DNA of 64,000 nt from assembly GCF_014650915.1 (NCBI RefSeq), contig NZ_BMVW01000012.1, positions 62,001-126,000 of the forward strand, read 5' to 3'. The notes under the pieces were generated by a model. The model made no database searches. It was not told the DNA's origin and saw nothing but the letters and a program-made list of their open reading frames with translations. This document shows, in pieces, positions 34,375-42,332 of this stretch. This DNA is from Streptomyces poonensis. Lineage in GTDB: Bacteria; Actinomycetota; Actinomycetes; Streptomycetales; Streptomycetaceae. A program made the position numbers and the translations under genes. Position 1 is the stretch's first letter, and every line of letters begins with the position of its first letter.

Positions 34375-34884
34375 TCATCCTCCGTGCTGTCTTCCGCTGA
34401 GAACGGGCTGTTGGGCGATGGGCTCCACCCGCGGCCGGGCCATCACCAGGTAGTCGTCGGTGGCAAGAGCCACCGATCGGTCGAGCCTGGCCGCGTTGAA
34501 GAAGATCTCGTCGTGGACGAGCAGCTCGGGGTCGACGACCAGGTCGAGCTCGGGGTGCCGGGAGAACGGCATCACCGAACCGCTGACACTGCCCGCGAGC
34601 TGCTCGGCCACGTCACGCGCCGCGAACGAGGCCTCCCGGCCGACGTACATGGTTCTGAGCACGTCCAGGTCCACCTTGCGATCCCCGGGCACGACCGCGA
34701 GGACGTACCGCCTGGAGCGCCGGCCCGTCGCGACGCGCACCACCAGGCACTTGGCGGCCTGGGCGAGGGCGTGCCGCCGCAGGATGCTCGCGGACTCCGT
34801 GTGGCCCTCCGCGGCATGCTCGATGAGTCTGAAGCGCGCCTGGTGCTGCTCGAGTTGCTCCATCAACCAGTCGTAGGCGCTCAT
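34375..34884 (-). CDS. YbaK/ProRS-associated (aminoacyl-tRNA deacylase-like) protein
   Basis: A protein of about 169 residues of the YbaK/EbsC editing-domain family: RFRLIEHAAEGHTESASI, AAKCLVVRV with the conserved Lys, PGDRKVDLDVLR, and GSVSGSVMPFSRHPELDLVVD. Free-standing members hydrolyse mischarged Ala-, Pro- or Cys-tRNA, and some occur in natural-product clusters with unknown roles. The Met at 34884 fits the family start better than the upstream one at 34905. It could protect against an unusual amino acid made by the pathway, which is inference. Confidence 0.85.
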   Translation of the reverse strand: MSAYDWLMEQLEQHQARFRLIEHAAEGHTESASILRRHALAQAAKCLVVRVATGRRSRRYVLAVVPGDRKVDLDVLRTMYVGREASFAARDVAEQLAGSVSGSVMPFSRHPELDLVVDPELLVHDEIFFNAARLDRSVALATDDYLVMARPRVEPIAQQPVLSGRQHGG

Positions 34885-35024
34885 CCGGTCGACTCCGGTA
34901 TCCACTCGGGGACCGTACGGCCGGCGTGCGGGCCGCGGCGGGGCGAACCCCGGCGCGAGCCCGACGGTGCCCGGCGCAGGACGGTCGGACGGGGTGCTCG
35001 GGTGATCGTCATCGCGCCTTCTTG

Positions 35025-35726
35025 TCAGGCCGTGTGACGGTCGTCCGGCGCCGCCGTGAACGGAGGCGCGTGGAAGGGCGCGTCACTCAGTCCGTCCCAC
35101 GCCTCGCCGCGCACGGCGGCCACGAACGCGCCGACCCGCTCGGCACCCCAGAACGCCTCTCGTCCGCGCAGGAAGAAAGGCACGCCGAAGGCGTCGTCGT
35201 GATACGCCGCGACCAGACATTCCATCCCGCGCTTCCGGATGACCGGATCGTCGACCGCGTCGGCGATGGACGGGTCGAGGCCGAGTTCGCTCGCGATGCC
35301 GGCGATGGTCCCGCGTTCTGCGAGGTCCAGGCCCCGGCTCCAGCGCGCCCGGTAGGCGAGGTCGACGAACTCGGGCCCCAGCCCCTGCTCCTCGGCGGCG
35401 AGGTAGGCGAGGTGGGAGACCTCCCAGTGCGGGGCACGGTCGACGGGCCAGGTCACCTGCCAGCCGCGGGCGTACGCCCAGCGGCGTGCGTCCCGCAGGA
35501 TGTAGAAGTTCTTCGAGCGGTGCATGGGCATCACCGGCAGGGTGACGCCGGCCTCGGCGAGCAACCGGGTGTACTCCTCGTCCGGCTCCCAGTAGGGGAT
35601 CCACTCGATCTGCTCGAGGACGTCCGGGTACTTCTCGGTAAGGTCGCGGTAGGCGAACCACGAGTAGGGGCTGCGCAGCGAGAAGTACCACCTTGCGTGC
35701 TTCTTCCTGCGGTGGTCGGTGGTCAC
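35025..35726 (-). CDS. DsbA-like/GST-kappa isomerase-type protein
   Basis: A 233-residue thioredoxin-fold protein of the DSBA oxidoreductase/2-hydroxychromene-2-carboxylate isomerase family: WYFSLRSPYSWFAYRDL at the N terminus (Ser in place of the CxxC redox Cys), PMHRSKNFYILRDARRWA, and GVPFFLRGREAFWGAERV at the C terminus. Members catalyse glutathione- or thiol-assisted cis-trans isomerisation. Highly reducing type II polyketide clusters that make cinnamoyl or Z-polyene chains need an isomerase, so a double-bond geometry role is plausible. It overlaps the ketoreductase gene by ATGA. Confidence 0.85.
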   Translation of the reverse strand: MTTDHRRKKHARWYFSLRSPYSWFAYRDLTEKYPDVLEQIEWIPYWEPDEEYTRLLAEAGVTLPVMPMHRSKNFYILRDARRWAYARGWQVTWPVDRAPHWEVSHLAYLAAEEQGLGPEFVDLAYRARWSRGLDLAERGTIAGIASELGLDPSIADAVDDPVIRKRGMECLVAAYHDDAFGVPFFLRGREAFWGAERVGAFVAAVRGEAWDGLSDAPFHAPPFTAAPDDRHTA

Positions 35727-36466
35727 AGGGTGATCCCCCCGTCTATCTGGAGCACGGAACCCGTGATGTAACCGGCGCGCTCGGAGGCAAGGAAGGAGAC
35801 GAGTTCCGCCACCTCGTCAGCGGTGCCCATCCGGCCGAGCGCGACGTTCGCGAGTGCCTCCTCGCGGACGCGCTCGGCGACGGCGGCCACCATGTCGGTG
35901 TCGATGAAGCCGGGTGCCACCGTGTTGACGCGGATGCCGTAGCGGCCGACCTCCTTGGCGAGGGATCGGGAGAAACCGATGATCCCGGCCTTGGAGGCGG
36001 CGTAGTTCGTCTGGGTGGCGTTGCCGTAGACACCGGCCACCGAAGAGATGTTGGTGATGCTGCCGCGGCGGCGCTTCATCATGGAGAAGGCGACCGCGCG
36101 GCAGACGTGGAAGACGCCGTCGAGGTTGGTGGCGAGGACCGACGTCCACTCCTCGTCGGACATCATCACCAGGGCCTTGTCGCGGGTGATGCCGGCCGAG
36201 GTGACGGCGGTCTCGACGGGGCCGAGGTCCTGCTCGGTCTCGGTGACCCAGGCGCGCACCGCGGCCCCGTCGCTCACGTCCACGCGGCGGTGCAGCACCC
36301 GCGCGCCGAGCGCCTCGGCCTCCTTGGCGAGGACCTCGGCCGCTTCCGCCTGGGAGTGGAAGCAGAAGCTGACGTCGTAGCCGTCGGCGGCCAGCTTCAG
36401 CACGGCGGCCCGGCCGATGCCCCGGGAGCCCCCGCTGATCAGGGCCACGGGCCTGGTGTCGGTCAT
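35723..36466 (-). CDS. 3-oxoacyl-ACP reductase (FabG-like ketoreductase)
   Basis: A 247-residue classical short-chain dehydrogenase: GGSRGIGRA cofactor motif at about 12, the catalytic Ser in ITNISSVAG and Tyr/Lys in YAASKAG, then the PGFIDTDM loop and C-terminal SVLQIDGG. It should reduce beta-ketoacyl-ACP made by the neighbouring ketosynthases. It overlaps genes on both sides by ATGA, so it is translated together with the dehydratase pair. Confidence 0.95.
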   Translation of the reverse strand: MTDTRPVALISGGSRGIGRAAVLKLAADGYDVSFCFHSQAEAAEVLAKEAEALGARVLHRRVDVSDGAAVRAWVTETEQDLGPVETAVTSAGITRDKALVMMSDEEWTSVLATNLDGVFHVCRAVAFSMMKRRRGSITNISSVAGVYGNATQTNYAASKAGIIGFSRSLAKEVGRYGIRVNTVAPGFIDTDMVAAVAERVREEALANVALGRMGTADEVAELVSFLASERAGYITGSVLQIDGGITL

Positions 36467-36981
36467 TGGATGGCCTCTCTTCCGGGACGTACGGACGGTC
36501 GGGGTGCGGTCGGTTCGGCGGGGCGGAGCTGGTCCGCCGGGCGGAAGGCCATCACCATCCGCGTCACGGTCATCACGGTCTCGTCGCCGCGATGGCTGCT
36601 CCCCTCGAAGATCACCGAGTCGCTGAGAGCGCGGGAGACACGGACCCGGTGCTCGATCACGTCGCCCGGGAGTACGGGCAGGTGGAACTCCGCGTCGGCC
36701 ACTGAGCCGAACAGCATGACCTGCCCGGTCGGGGCCTCGGTGACCGCCGAGGCGAGGAGTCCGGCCGACTGGCCCCAGGACTCGACGAGCAGGGACTGCG
36801 GATAGTCGTGCGCGGCCGCGGGTGAGAGGGCCGCGTACCAGGGCTCGTTGAGGGTGACCGCCTTGACCGTGCGGATCCGCTCACCGGGGACGAGTTCGGT
36901 CACCCGGTCCACGAGCAGCATCGGATAGCGGTGCGGGAGCAGGTCGGTGACCCTGGGCAGGGCCGGTACGGGTGCGGTCAT
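36463..36981 (-). CDS. FabZ-like dehydratase subunit lacking the catalytic His
   Basis: A hotdog-fold protein of 172 residues. It has the FabZ N-terminal motif LPHRYPMLLVDRV and the helix with the conserved acid (SLLVESWGQSAGLL). At the usual GHFPxxPxxPG site it reads ALSPAAAHDYPQ, so the catalytic His loop is missing. The next gene upstream encodes a partner with that loop intact. Heterodimeric dehydratases of this kind are known from highly reducing type II systems. It is linked by ATGA overlaps on both sides. Confidence 0.88.
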   Translation of the reverse strand: MTAPVPALPRVTDLLPHRYPMLLVDRVTELVPGERIRTVKAVTLNEPWYAALSPAAAHDYPQSLLVESWGQSAGLLASAVTEAPTGQVMLFGSVADAEFHLPVLPGDVIEHRVRVSRALSDSVIFEGSSHRGDETVMTVTRMVMAFRPADQLRPAEPTAPRPSVRPGREAIQ

Positions 36982-37382
36982 CGTGCACCTGCCGCGGGCT
37001 CGTAGCGCAGCCGTATGGTGGCGGCCTTGCCCCGGTCGGTGGAGACGGCGGCGTCGCAGCGCAGACCGGCCTCGGTGCGGCGCCACTTGAGGGTGAGGTG
37101 GAGGGTGTCCCCGGGGTAGACGGCTCCAGCGAAGCGCGCCGACTCCACGGCGGCGAGTTGGGAGGGGGCCGGAGCGGCGTCCCCGTCGGTGGCCGCACGC
37201 TGTACGCACTCCAGCACGCAGACCCCGGGGAAGATCGGGAAGTCGGGGTAGTGGCCGGCGAACACCGGCTCGCTTCCACGGATGTCGGCACGGGCGGCGG
37301 CCGTCAGGCCCTCGTCCGTGCGCGCCTGAACCCGTACCTCGGCGGCGACGGGACTCACGCGGTCGCGCGTGGCGCCGGTCAT
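36978..37382 (-). CDS. FabZ-like dehydratase subunit with catalytic His
   Basis: A 134-residue hotdog-fold protein with the active loop FAGHYPDFPIFPGVCVLECVQRA, giving the His and the helix acid of FabZ. It lacks the N-terminal LPHRxPxLLVD motif of its neighbour. Together the two proteins carry a complete motif set, so they probably form one heterodimeric dehydratase that introduces the double bonds. It overlaps both neighbours by ATGA. Confidence 0.88.
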   Translation of the reverse strand: MTGATRDRVSPVAAEVRVQARTDEGLTAAARADIRGSEPVFAGHYPDFPIFPGVCVLECVQRAATDGDAAPAPSQLAAVESARFAGAVYPGDTLHLTLKWRRTEAGLRCDAAVSTDRGKAATIRLRYEPAAGAR

Positions 37383-38485
37383 CGGGCCTCCAGGAGCTTC
37401 AGCACCGCGCAGGCGAGGGAGCCGTCGCGGTCGGCGGAGGTGACCACCGCGATCCGCCCGGCGGACGAGGGGGTGTGGGCGGCGGTGGCGAGGATCATGG
37501 CGATCTGGAACGAGCCGGTGGCGGCGGAGACGTCACCGAGCCGGCCGACGGCCGGGACCCGCTCCAGCGCCTCGGCCCCGCAGACCTGGCCGAGGATCTC
37601 GCGCTCCAGGTCGCCCAGGAGGCCCGGCGCGTCCGACGGGCTCGCGGCCCACACGTCGTCGCCGCTCACCCCGGCGGCATCAAGGGCGGAGCGCACGCAG
37701 GCCTCCATGGCCGGGCGGGCCTGGTCGCCGGTGGCCACCCGGGTGCGTACCGCGAGGACATCGGCGAGCGCGGGGCGCTCGGGGGTGGCGGAGGAGGCCG
37801 GCTGGACCAGGAGCACGGCCGCGCCCTCGCCCAGCGCGACGTCGGGGGCCTCGGCTCCCCGGCTGTGCCGCTCCAGCCAGTAGCGGGCGGCCGAGTACTC
37901 CTCGGCGGCGGCGCAGAGCACGGTGTCCGCGCGGCCGGAGGACAGCAGCCGGGTGGCGTAGTTGAGGGCGAGCAGTCCGGCCGCACGGCCGCCGGCGAGC
38001 GTGGTGTTGGGGCCCCTGATGCCGTACCAGATGGCGCACTGGCCGGCCGCGCAGTTCATCACGGCGTTGGGCATCACGGCCGGGTCCACGTCGTAGGGCC
38101 GGGCGCCTTCGAACGAGCTGCGGGTGAAGTCCATCATGCTGGCGGCGCTGCCGGTGGTGGTGGCGAGCACCAGTGCCGCCCGTTCCCCGGTCTCCGACTC
38201 GCCTACCGAGCCGGGCTGGTCGAGCAGGGAGCCGACGGCGGCCACGGCGAGGCCGGTGACCCGGTCCATGGAGCGGGTGCCCTTCTTGCCGAGCACCTCG
38301 CGGGTCTCGAAGCCGGGGACCAGGTGGGCCCGGGACGTGGGCACCTTCCAGCGTGCGGTGTCGATGGGCGCGCCCGTGGGCCGCTGGGCGCGCAGGCCCT
38401 CGGCGAGGGCCTCGGCACCGATGCCGTGAGGGGAGACCGCCGACCAGCCGGTGATCACCGGCCGTTCGGTCACCGGGGCGCTCAT
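37379..38485 (-). CDS. Ketosynthase-like partner (chain-length-factor-like), His residues lost
   Basis: A thiolase-fold protein of about 368 residues. The Cys position is kept (MNCAAGQCAIWYG), but the two His motifs are replaced (VWAASPSDAPG where HGTGT is expected; GRLGDVSAATG where GH.xGAxG is expected). It cannot work as a normal condensing enzyme and more likely pairs with an active ketosynthase, like a chain-length factor. The Met at 38485 fits the ATGA overlap with the upstream gene. Confidence 0.85.
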   Translation of the reverse strand: MSAPVTERPVITGWSAVSPHGIGAEALAEGLRAQRPTGAPIDTARWKVPTSRAHLVPGFETREVLGKKGTRSMDRVTGLAVAAVGSLLDQPGSVGESETGERAALVLATTTGSAASMMDFTRSSFEGARPYDVDPAVMPNAVMNCAAGQCAIWYGIRGPNTTLAGGRAAGLLALNYATRLLSSGRADTVLCAAAEEYSAARYWLERHSRGAEAPDVALGEGAAVLLVQPASSATPERPALADVLAVRTRVATGDQARPAMEACVRSALDAAGVSGDDVWAASPSDAPGLLGDLEREILGQVCGAEALERVPAVGRLGDVSAATGSFQIAMILATAAHTPSSAGRIAVVTSADRDGSLACAVLKLLEAR

Positions 38486-39492
38486 GACGCCGCCTTGCGG
38501 GGGGTGGTGAGGGCGGTGACGGTGGACTCGTCGAACTCGGCCATCTCCCACTGGTTGGGCGCCACCTCGTGGAGGTAGCCGTGGGTGATGGTGCCGGTGG
38601 CGGTCTTCACCAGCTGCCCGTCGCGCAGCACGTAGCAGTCCATGCGCGTGGTGTAGAGCAGCGTCTTGAAGACGTTCTCGACCGTGTAGACGGTGTAGAG
38701 CTCCTCCTCCATGATCGTCTCGTCGAGGAGTTCGATACGGGACTGGGTGACCACGGGGATCCAGCCGCGGGTGTCGAGGACCTCCTTGATGGCCAGGCCC
38801 CGGTCGGCGAGGAAGAGATCCTCCACCTCCTCCATCACCCGCAGGAAGCCGGACATCTGTACGCGCTCGTTGAAGTGGCAGTAGAAGTAGCCCATCCGCC
38901 AGCGCCAGCCGAACGCGTTGGTCTCGCCGATGAGTTCGCACAGAACGGGGTCGGCGCTGGTGCCGCGGCCCGCGGTGAACTCGCCGTACGGCAGCGGGGT
39001 GGCCGCGATCTCCAGGCGGTCACCAGTGCCCAGGCGGGCGGTGGTGAAGCGGTCCAGGCCGGCCGGCCAGGGCTCCTCGGCCTTGATGTGGTCGTCAACG
39101 CGCAGCGCCACCAGGATGGTGGAGCCCGCGCACTTGACGCGCTTGCTGTCGCGCTCGACGAACAGGTCGACCTTGAAACGGAGCCGGTCGGCGCCGTCCT
39201 TGGTGGCGGGGGTGACGACCGCCTCGACCTCGTCGTCGACGGCGAGCAGGGCGCCGAGCCGGGAGTGGATGTCGACCACGTCGAAGCCGAGCCCGTAGCG
39301 CCGGTAGAGGTCGCCGACGGGCAGCCCTGCCTCCCTGAAGTGGTTCAGGACCGCTGCCTCGGCAACGTAGTTGATGTGCTTGAAGCCGATGGCGAAGCTG
39401 ATGTTGTTGCCTTCGAAGAGGGGGCGCAGCCGCCCCGTCGTCGGGGTATCCAGCAGCGCCGTGACAGCGGGATGGGGCGTCGGGCCCATCAC
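38482..39492 (-). CDS. Double-hotdog thioesterase/dehydratase-like protein
   Basis: A 336-residue protein that looks like two fused hotdog domains. The first contains IGFKHINYVAEAAVLNHFREAG and the D(V)VDIHSRLGALLAVDDEV strands typical of acyl-CoA thioesterases. The second contains YGEFTAGRGTSADPVLCELIGETNAFGW and YTVYTVENVFKTLLYTTRMDCYV. It probably acts on acyl thioesters of the pathway (release, transfer or dehydration). I cannot assign which. It ends with an ATGA overlap into the ketosynthase-like gene; 52 bases separate it from the hydrolase gene upstream. Confidence 0.75.
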   Translation of the reverse strand: MMGPTPHPAVTALLDTPTTGRLRPLFEGNNISFAIGFKHINYVAEAAVLNHFREAGLPVGDLYRRYGLGFDVVDIHSRLGALLAVDDEVEAVVTPATKDGADRLRFKVDLFVERDSKRVKCAGSTILVALRVDDHIKAEEPWPAGLDRFTTARLGTGDRLEIAATPLPYGEFTAGRGTSADPVLCELIGETNAFGWRWRMGYFYCHFNERVQMSGFLRVMEEVEDLFLADRGLAIKEVLDTRGWIPVVTQSRIELLDETIMEEELYTVYTVENVFKTLLYTTRMDCYVLRDGQLVKTATGTITHGYLHEVAPNQWEMAEFDESTVTALTTPRKAAS

Positions 39493-39544
39493 GGACTCCT
39501 TCGTGTCGGGGCGTATCGGGGCGGACGGGATCCGGCCTGGCGGG

Positions 39545-40303
39545 TCAGGTACTGCTTGCCAGGGGCCGGGCGGGATCCTGGATCTGATCGAGGAAGGCGT
39601 GCACGGTCTCGGTGAACCGGTCGGGCCGTTCGAGCATCGGGAAGTGACCGCAACCGGGCACGGTCAGCGACCGGCCGACCGGCAGCCGGGCGGCGAGGTG
39701 ACGCGCCTCCTCGGCGGGCGCGGACCGGTCGGCCGCGCCGCCGATCACCAGGGCGGGGGTCTGGATCAGGTCCACCCGGAACAGCGGGGTGCGCAGATAG
39801 GTGTCGAAGAACCGGAGCCAGCCGTAGGGGCCGATCCACTCGGTCATCCGCCGGGCCATGTCGGCGAGGAGTTCCGCGTCGATGGTGTGGCCGGACGTGC
39901 GCAACCTGATGGACTCGGCCATGGTGCGCGGGAAGTCGTCCAGGGTCGGAGCGATCATGTTCCAGTGGAACGTTTCCGCGTCACTCCGGTAGAAGGGGTT
40001 GACCAGGACGACGGCCGGCAGGTCCAGCGGGTCGGCGGCGGCCGCCCGGCGGCTGAGCAGTTCGAGGAGCACAATCGAGCTGAACGAGTGGGCGACCACC
40101 ACGCCCGGTCCGCCGGGTACGGCGTCGAGCACGTCCTGGAGCCGGGAAGCCGAGTCGGTCTCGTGGCGCCAGTCGGCGATTCCGCCGCCGTGCCAGGGCA
40201 GCCGGGGCGCGTGGACGTCCAGTCCGGCCCGCCAGTGTCCGGCGAGCGGCGCCCAGATCGCCTCGTTGTTGGCGAGCCCGTGGAGCAGCACCACGTTTGT
40301 CAT
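39545..40303 (-). CDS. Alpha/beta hydrolase (copy B)
   Basis: A hydrolase of 252 residues: MTNVVLLHGLANNEAIW, nucleophile motif VVAHSFSSIVLLELL, acid at GGAADRS and His at GCGHFPMLE. It is a paralogue of the hydrolase at 20335-21162. It starts by ATGA overlap with the second ketosynthase-like gene. Likely acyl-thioester hydrolysis or acyl transfer, by fold and context. Confidence 0.87.
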   Translation of the reverse strand: MTNVVLLHGLANNEAIWAPLAGHWRAGLDVHAPRLPWHGGGIADWRHETDSASRLQDVLDAVPGGPGVVVAHSFSSIVLLELLSRRAAAADPLDLPAVVLVNPFYRSDAETFHWNMIAPTLDDFPRTMAESIRLRTSGHTIDAELLADMARRMTEWIGPYGWLRFFDTYLRTPLFRVDLIQTPALVIGGAADRSAPAEEARHLAARLPVGRSLTVPGCGHFPMLERPDRFTETVHAFLDQIQDPARPLASST

Positions 40304-41205
40304 GGGGTGCCCTCTGGGGCGAGCAGGACCGCTCCGGCCGCACCGGCCAGGGCGTACGCCGGGCTCTTGTTCCCCTCGGCGAACCAGCCGGCCGCGGCGG
40401 CGCACTGCACCACGCCGAGGGCGCCGGAGAGCTCGCCCCAGCTGTTGAGCGCGTTCCGGAGGGCGGACCTGGGCACGGGATGGTCCTCGGCGCTGAGCCA
40501 GAGCCCGCCGCCGGGCACCTGCCGCACCAGCTGGTGGGCGGTGTCGGCGGGTTGGGCGGTGCGGAGCACCGGGCCGAGCAGTGCCCTGGCCCGGGTGCCG
40601 GCGGGGCGGCTGAGGACCACGGCCGCGCCGCCGTCGGCCATCGGTCCGTCGACGAGCCGGCGGGTCACCTCGTTGTCCGGTTCGACCCCGGTCACCAGGA
40701 TGTGGTCGGCGCGGCCGGTACGGAGCATCAGGGCCGCCCAGCGGATCGCGTCCAGGCCGGAGGCGCGCCCGTTGCACACCGTCAGGTTGGGCCCGCGCAG
40801 TCCGTAACGGATCGCGGTCTCCGAGGCGATGATGTTGCTGGAGGCGTTGGGGGTGTCCATCGGGCTGAGCGCGCTGGTGGACTCCTTGGAGATGGTCTCC
40901 ACGGCCCGGCACACGGTGTCCACGTTGCCGAGGTTGGAGCTGACGACCGCACCCAACCGGTCCTTGCGAACGGTCAGTTCGCCGTTCTGGAGGAGTCCGG
41001 CATCGGAGAGCGCCGCGTACGCGAGGTGCAGGCCCAGCTGGGTGGCCCGGTCCTTGAAGCGCAGTCCCTTCCTGCCGATCAGGGCGGCGGGGTCGACCGG
41101 GCCGGCTCCGGGGCGGGCGGGGTGGAGCAGGGCGCGTGCGTCGGCCGCGCCGGGCAGGGCCACGGCGACGCCGGTGACGGCCACACCGGTGACGGCGGGT
41201 GTCAT
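40300..41205 (-). CDS. Short ketosynthase-like protein without active-site Cys
   Basis: A 301-residue thiolase-fold protein, about 70-110 residues shorter than a full ketosynthase. The nucleophile region reads MDTPNASSNIIASETAIRYGLRG, with no Cys, and no HGTGT motif is present. It therefore looks like a chain-length-factor-like or structural partner for the Cys-containing ketosynthase just upstream, to which it is joined by an ATGA overlap. Confidence 0.83.
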   Translation of the reverse strand: MTPAVTGVAVTGVAVALPGAADARALLHPARPGAGPVDPAALIGRKGLRFKDRATQLGLHLAYAALSDAGLLQNGELTVRKDRLGAVVSSNLGNVDTVCRAVETISKESTSALSPMDTPNASSNIIASETAIRYGLRGPNLTVCNGRASGLDAIRWAALMLRTGRADHILVTGVEPDNEVTRRLVDGPMADGGAAVVLSRPAGTRARALLGPVLRTAQPADTAHQLVRQVPGGGLWLSAEDHPVPRSALRNALNSWGELSGALGVVQCAAAAGWFAEGNKSPAYALAGAAGAVLLAPEGTP

Positions 41206-42332
41206 GCGGCACCTCCCACGATGGCGACGGCGTTGACGCCGCCGAAGCCGAAGCTGTTGACCTGGGCCAGGCGCAGTGGTGCCGCCAGGGGCCCGCCGGC
41301 CACCAGCCGCAGCTCCGCGGCCTCGGGCAGGGGGTCGGCCAGGCCTGCGATGGGTGGCACCAGGCCTCGCTCCAGGGAGCGCAAGGCCACGATCAGGCTG
41401 AGCAGCCCGGCCGAGCCGGAGGTGTGCCCGGTCAGTGACTTGATACCGGTGAGGGCCGGCCCGGGGCTGTCGAAGACCCGCGCGGTCACGGCGGCCTCCG
41501 TGCGGTCGTTGAGGGGGGTGCCGGTGCCGTGGAGCACCACCAGGTCGATGTCCGCGGGCGTGACCTCGGCCTGTGCCTGTGCCTGGCGGACGGCGTCCTC
41601 GACACCGGCCGCGTCGGGGGCGGTCTGGTGGTGGGCGTCGCAGTTGACGGCCACCGAGTGCAGCCGGCCGCGGACCGGGCGGCCGGCGGGTGCGGACCGG
41701 CTCAGGACGATGGCCGCCGCGCCCTCGCCGAGGATGGTGCCCTGGCGGTTCTCGTCGAAGGGGCGTACCGAGGGCGGCGGATCGAACTGCACCCGGTCGG
41801 CCTGGCCGAACATGCTCTCCGTGACCACGTCGCAGCCGGCCACGACGACCGTCTCCGCCTCACCGAGTTCCAGCAGATCCCAGGCGAGCGCGAGGGCGTA
41901 CAGGGAGGCCGAGCAGGCGCCCGCGAAGGTGTGGGTGTCGACGGCGCCGAAGTGGCGCCGCAGGGCGTCCTCGAAGTGCAGTCCGTCGGCGTCGAGCGGA
42001 ACGCCGTCGCGCCACCACAGCTCCAGGGTGCGCAGTTCGCGCAGGCCGGTGCCGACGAGCACCGGGATGCCTGCGAGGTCCTCGGGCAGTCCGGCGTCCT
42101 CGGCGGCCTGCCGGATCGCCTCGACGAGGAAGCGGGTAGCACGGCCTGGTTCGTCGATGCCCTCGGTCTGCCGGTCGTCGATCTCGAAGAGCTGCTGGGC
42201 GTTGAAGCGGGACGGGTCGAAGGCGCGCAGCGGCGCGAGTCCGCTGCGGCCGGCGCACAGGCTGTCGAAGATGGCGTCGGCATCGGCGCCGATGCTGGCG
42301 ACCGCCCCGGTGCCGAGGATCGGGTACGTCAT
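41202..42332 (-). CDS. Beta-ketoacyl synthase (conserved catalytic residues, second)
   Basis: A ketosynthase of 376 residues with the Cys motif GACSASLYALALAWD, His motif LHGTGTPLND and second His motif KSLTGHTSGSAG, so all catalytic residues are present, plus RPFDENRQGTILGEGA. It is a close paralogue of the degenerate copy at 19220-20338. ATGA overlaps link it to genes on both sides. It is likely to condense malonyl-ACP in chain assembly; why the cluster has two ketosynthases with intact residues is unclear. Confidence 0.92.
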   Translation of the reverse strand: MTYPILGTGAVASIGADADAIFDSLCAGRSGLAPLRAFDPSRFNAQQLFEIDDRQTEGIDEPGRATRFLVEAIRQAAEDAGLPEDLAGIPVLVGTGLRELRTLELWWRDGVPLDADGLHFEDALRRHFGAVDTHTFAGACSASLYALALAWDLLELGEAETVVVAGCDVVTESMFGQADRVQFDPPPSVRPFDENRQGTILGEGAAAIVLSRSAPAGRPVRGRLHSVAVNCDAHHQTAPDAAGVEDAVRQAQAQAEVTPADIDLVVLHGTGTPLNDRTEAAVTARVFDSPGPALTGIKSLTGHTSGSAGLLSLIVALRSLERGLVPPIAGLADPLPEAAELRLVAGGPLAAPLRLAQVNSFGFGGVNAVAIVGGAA

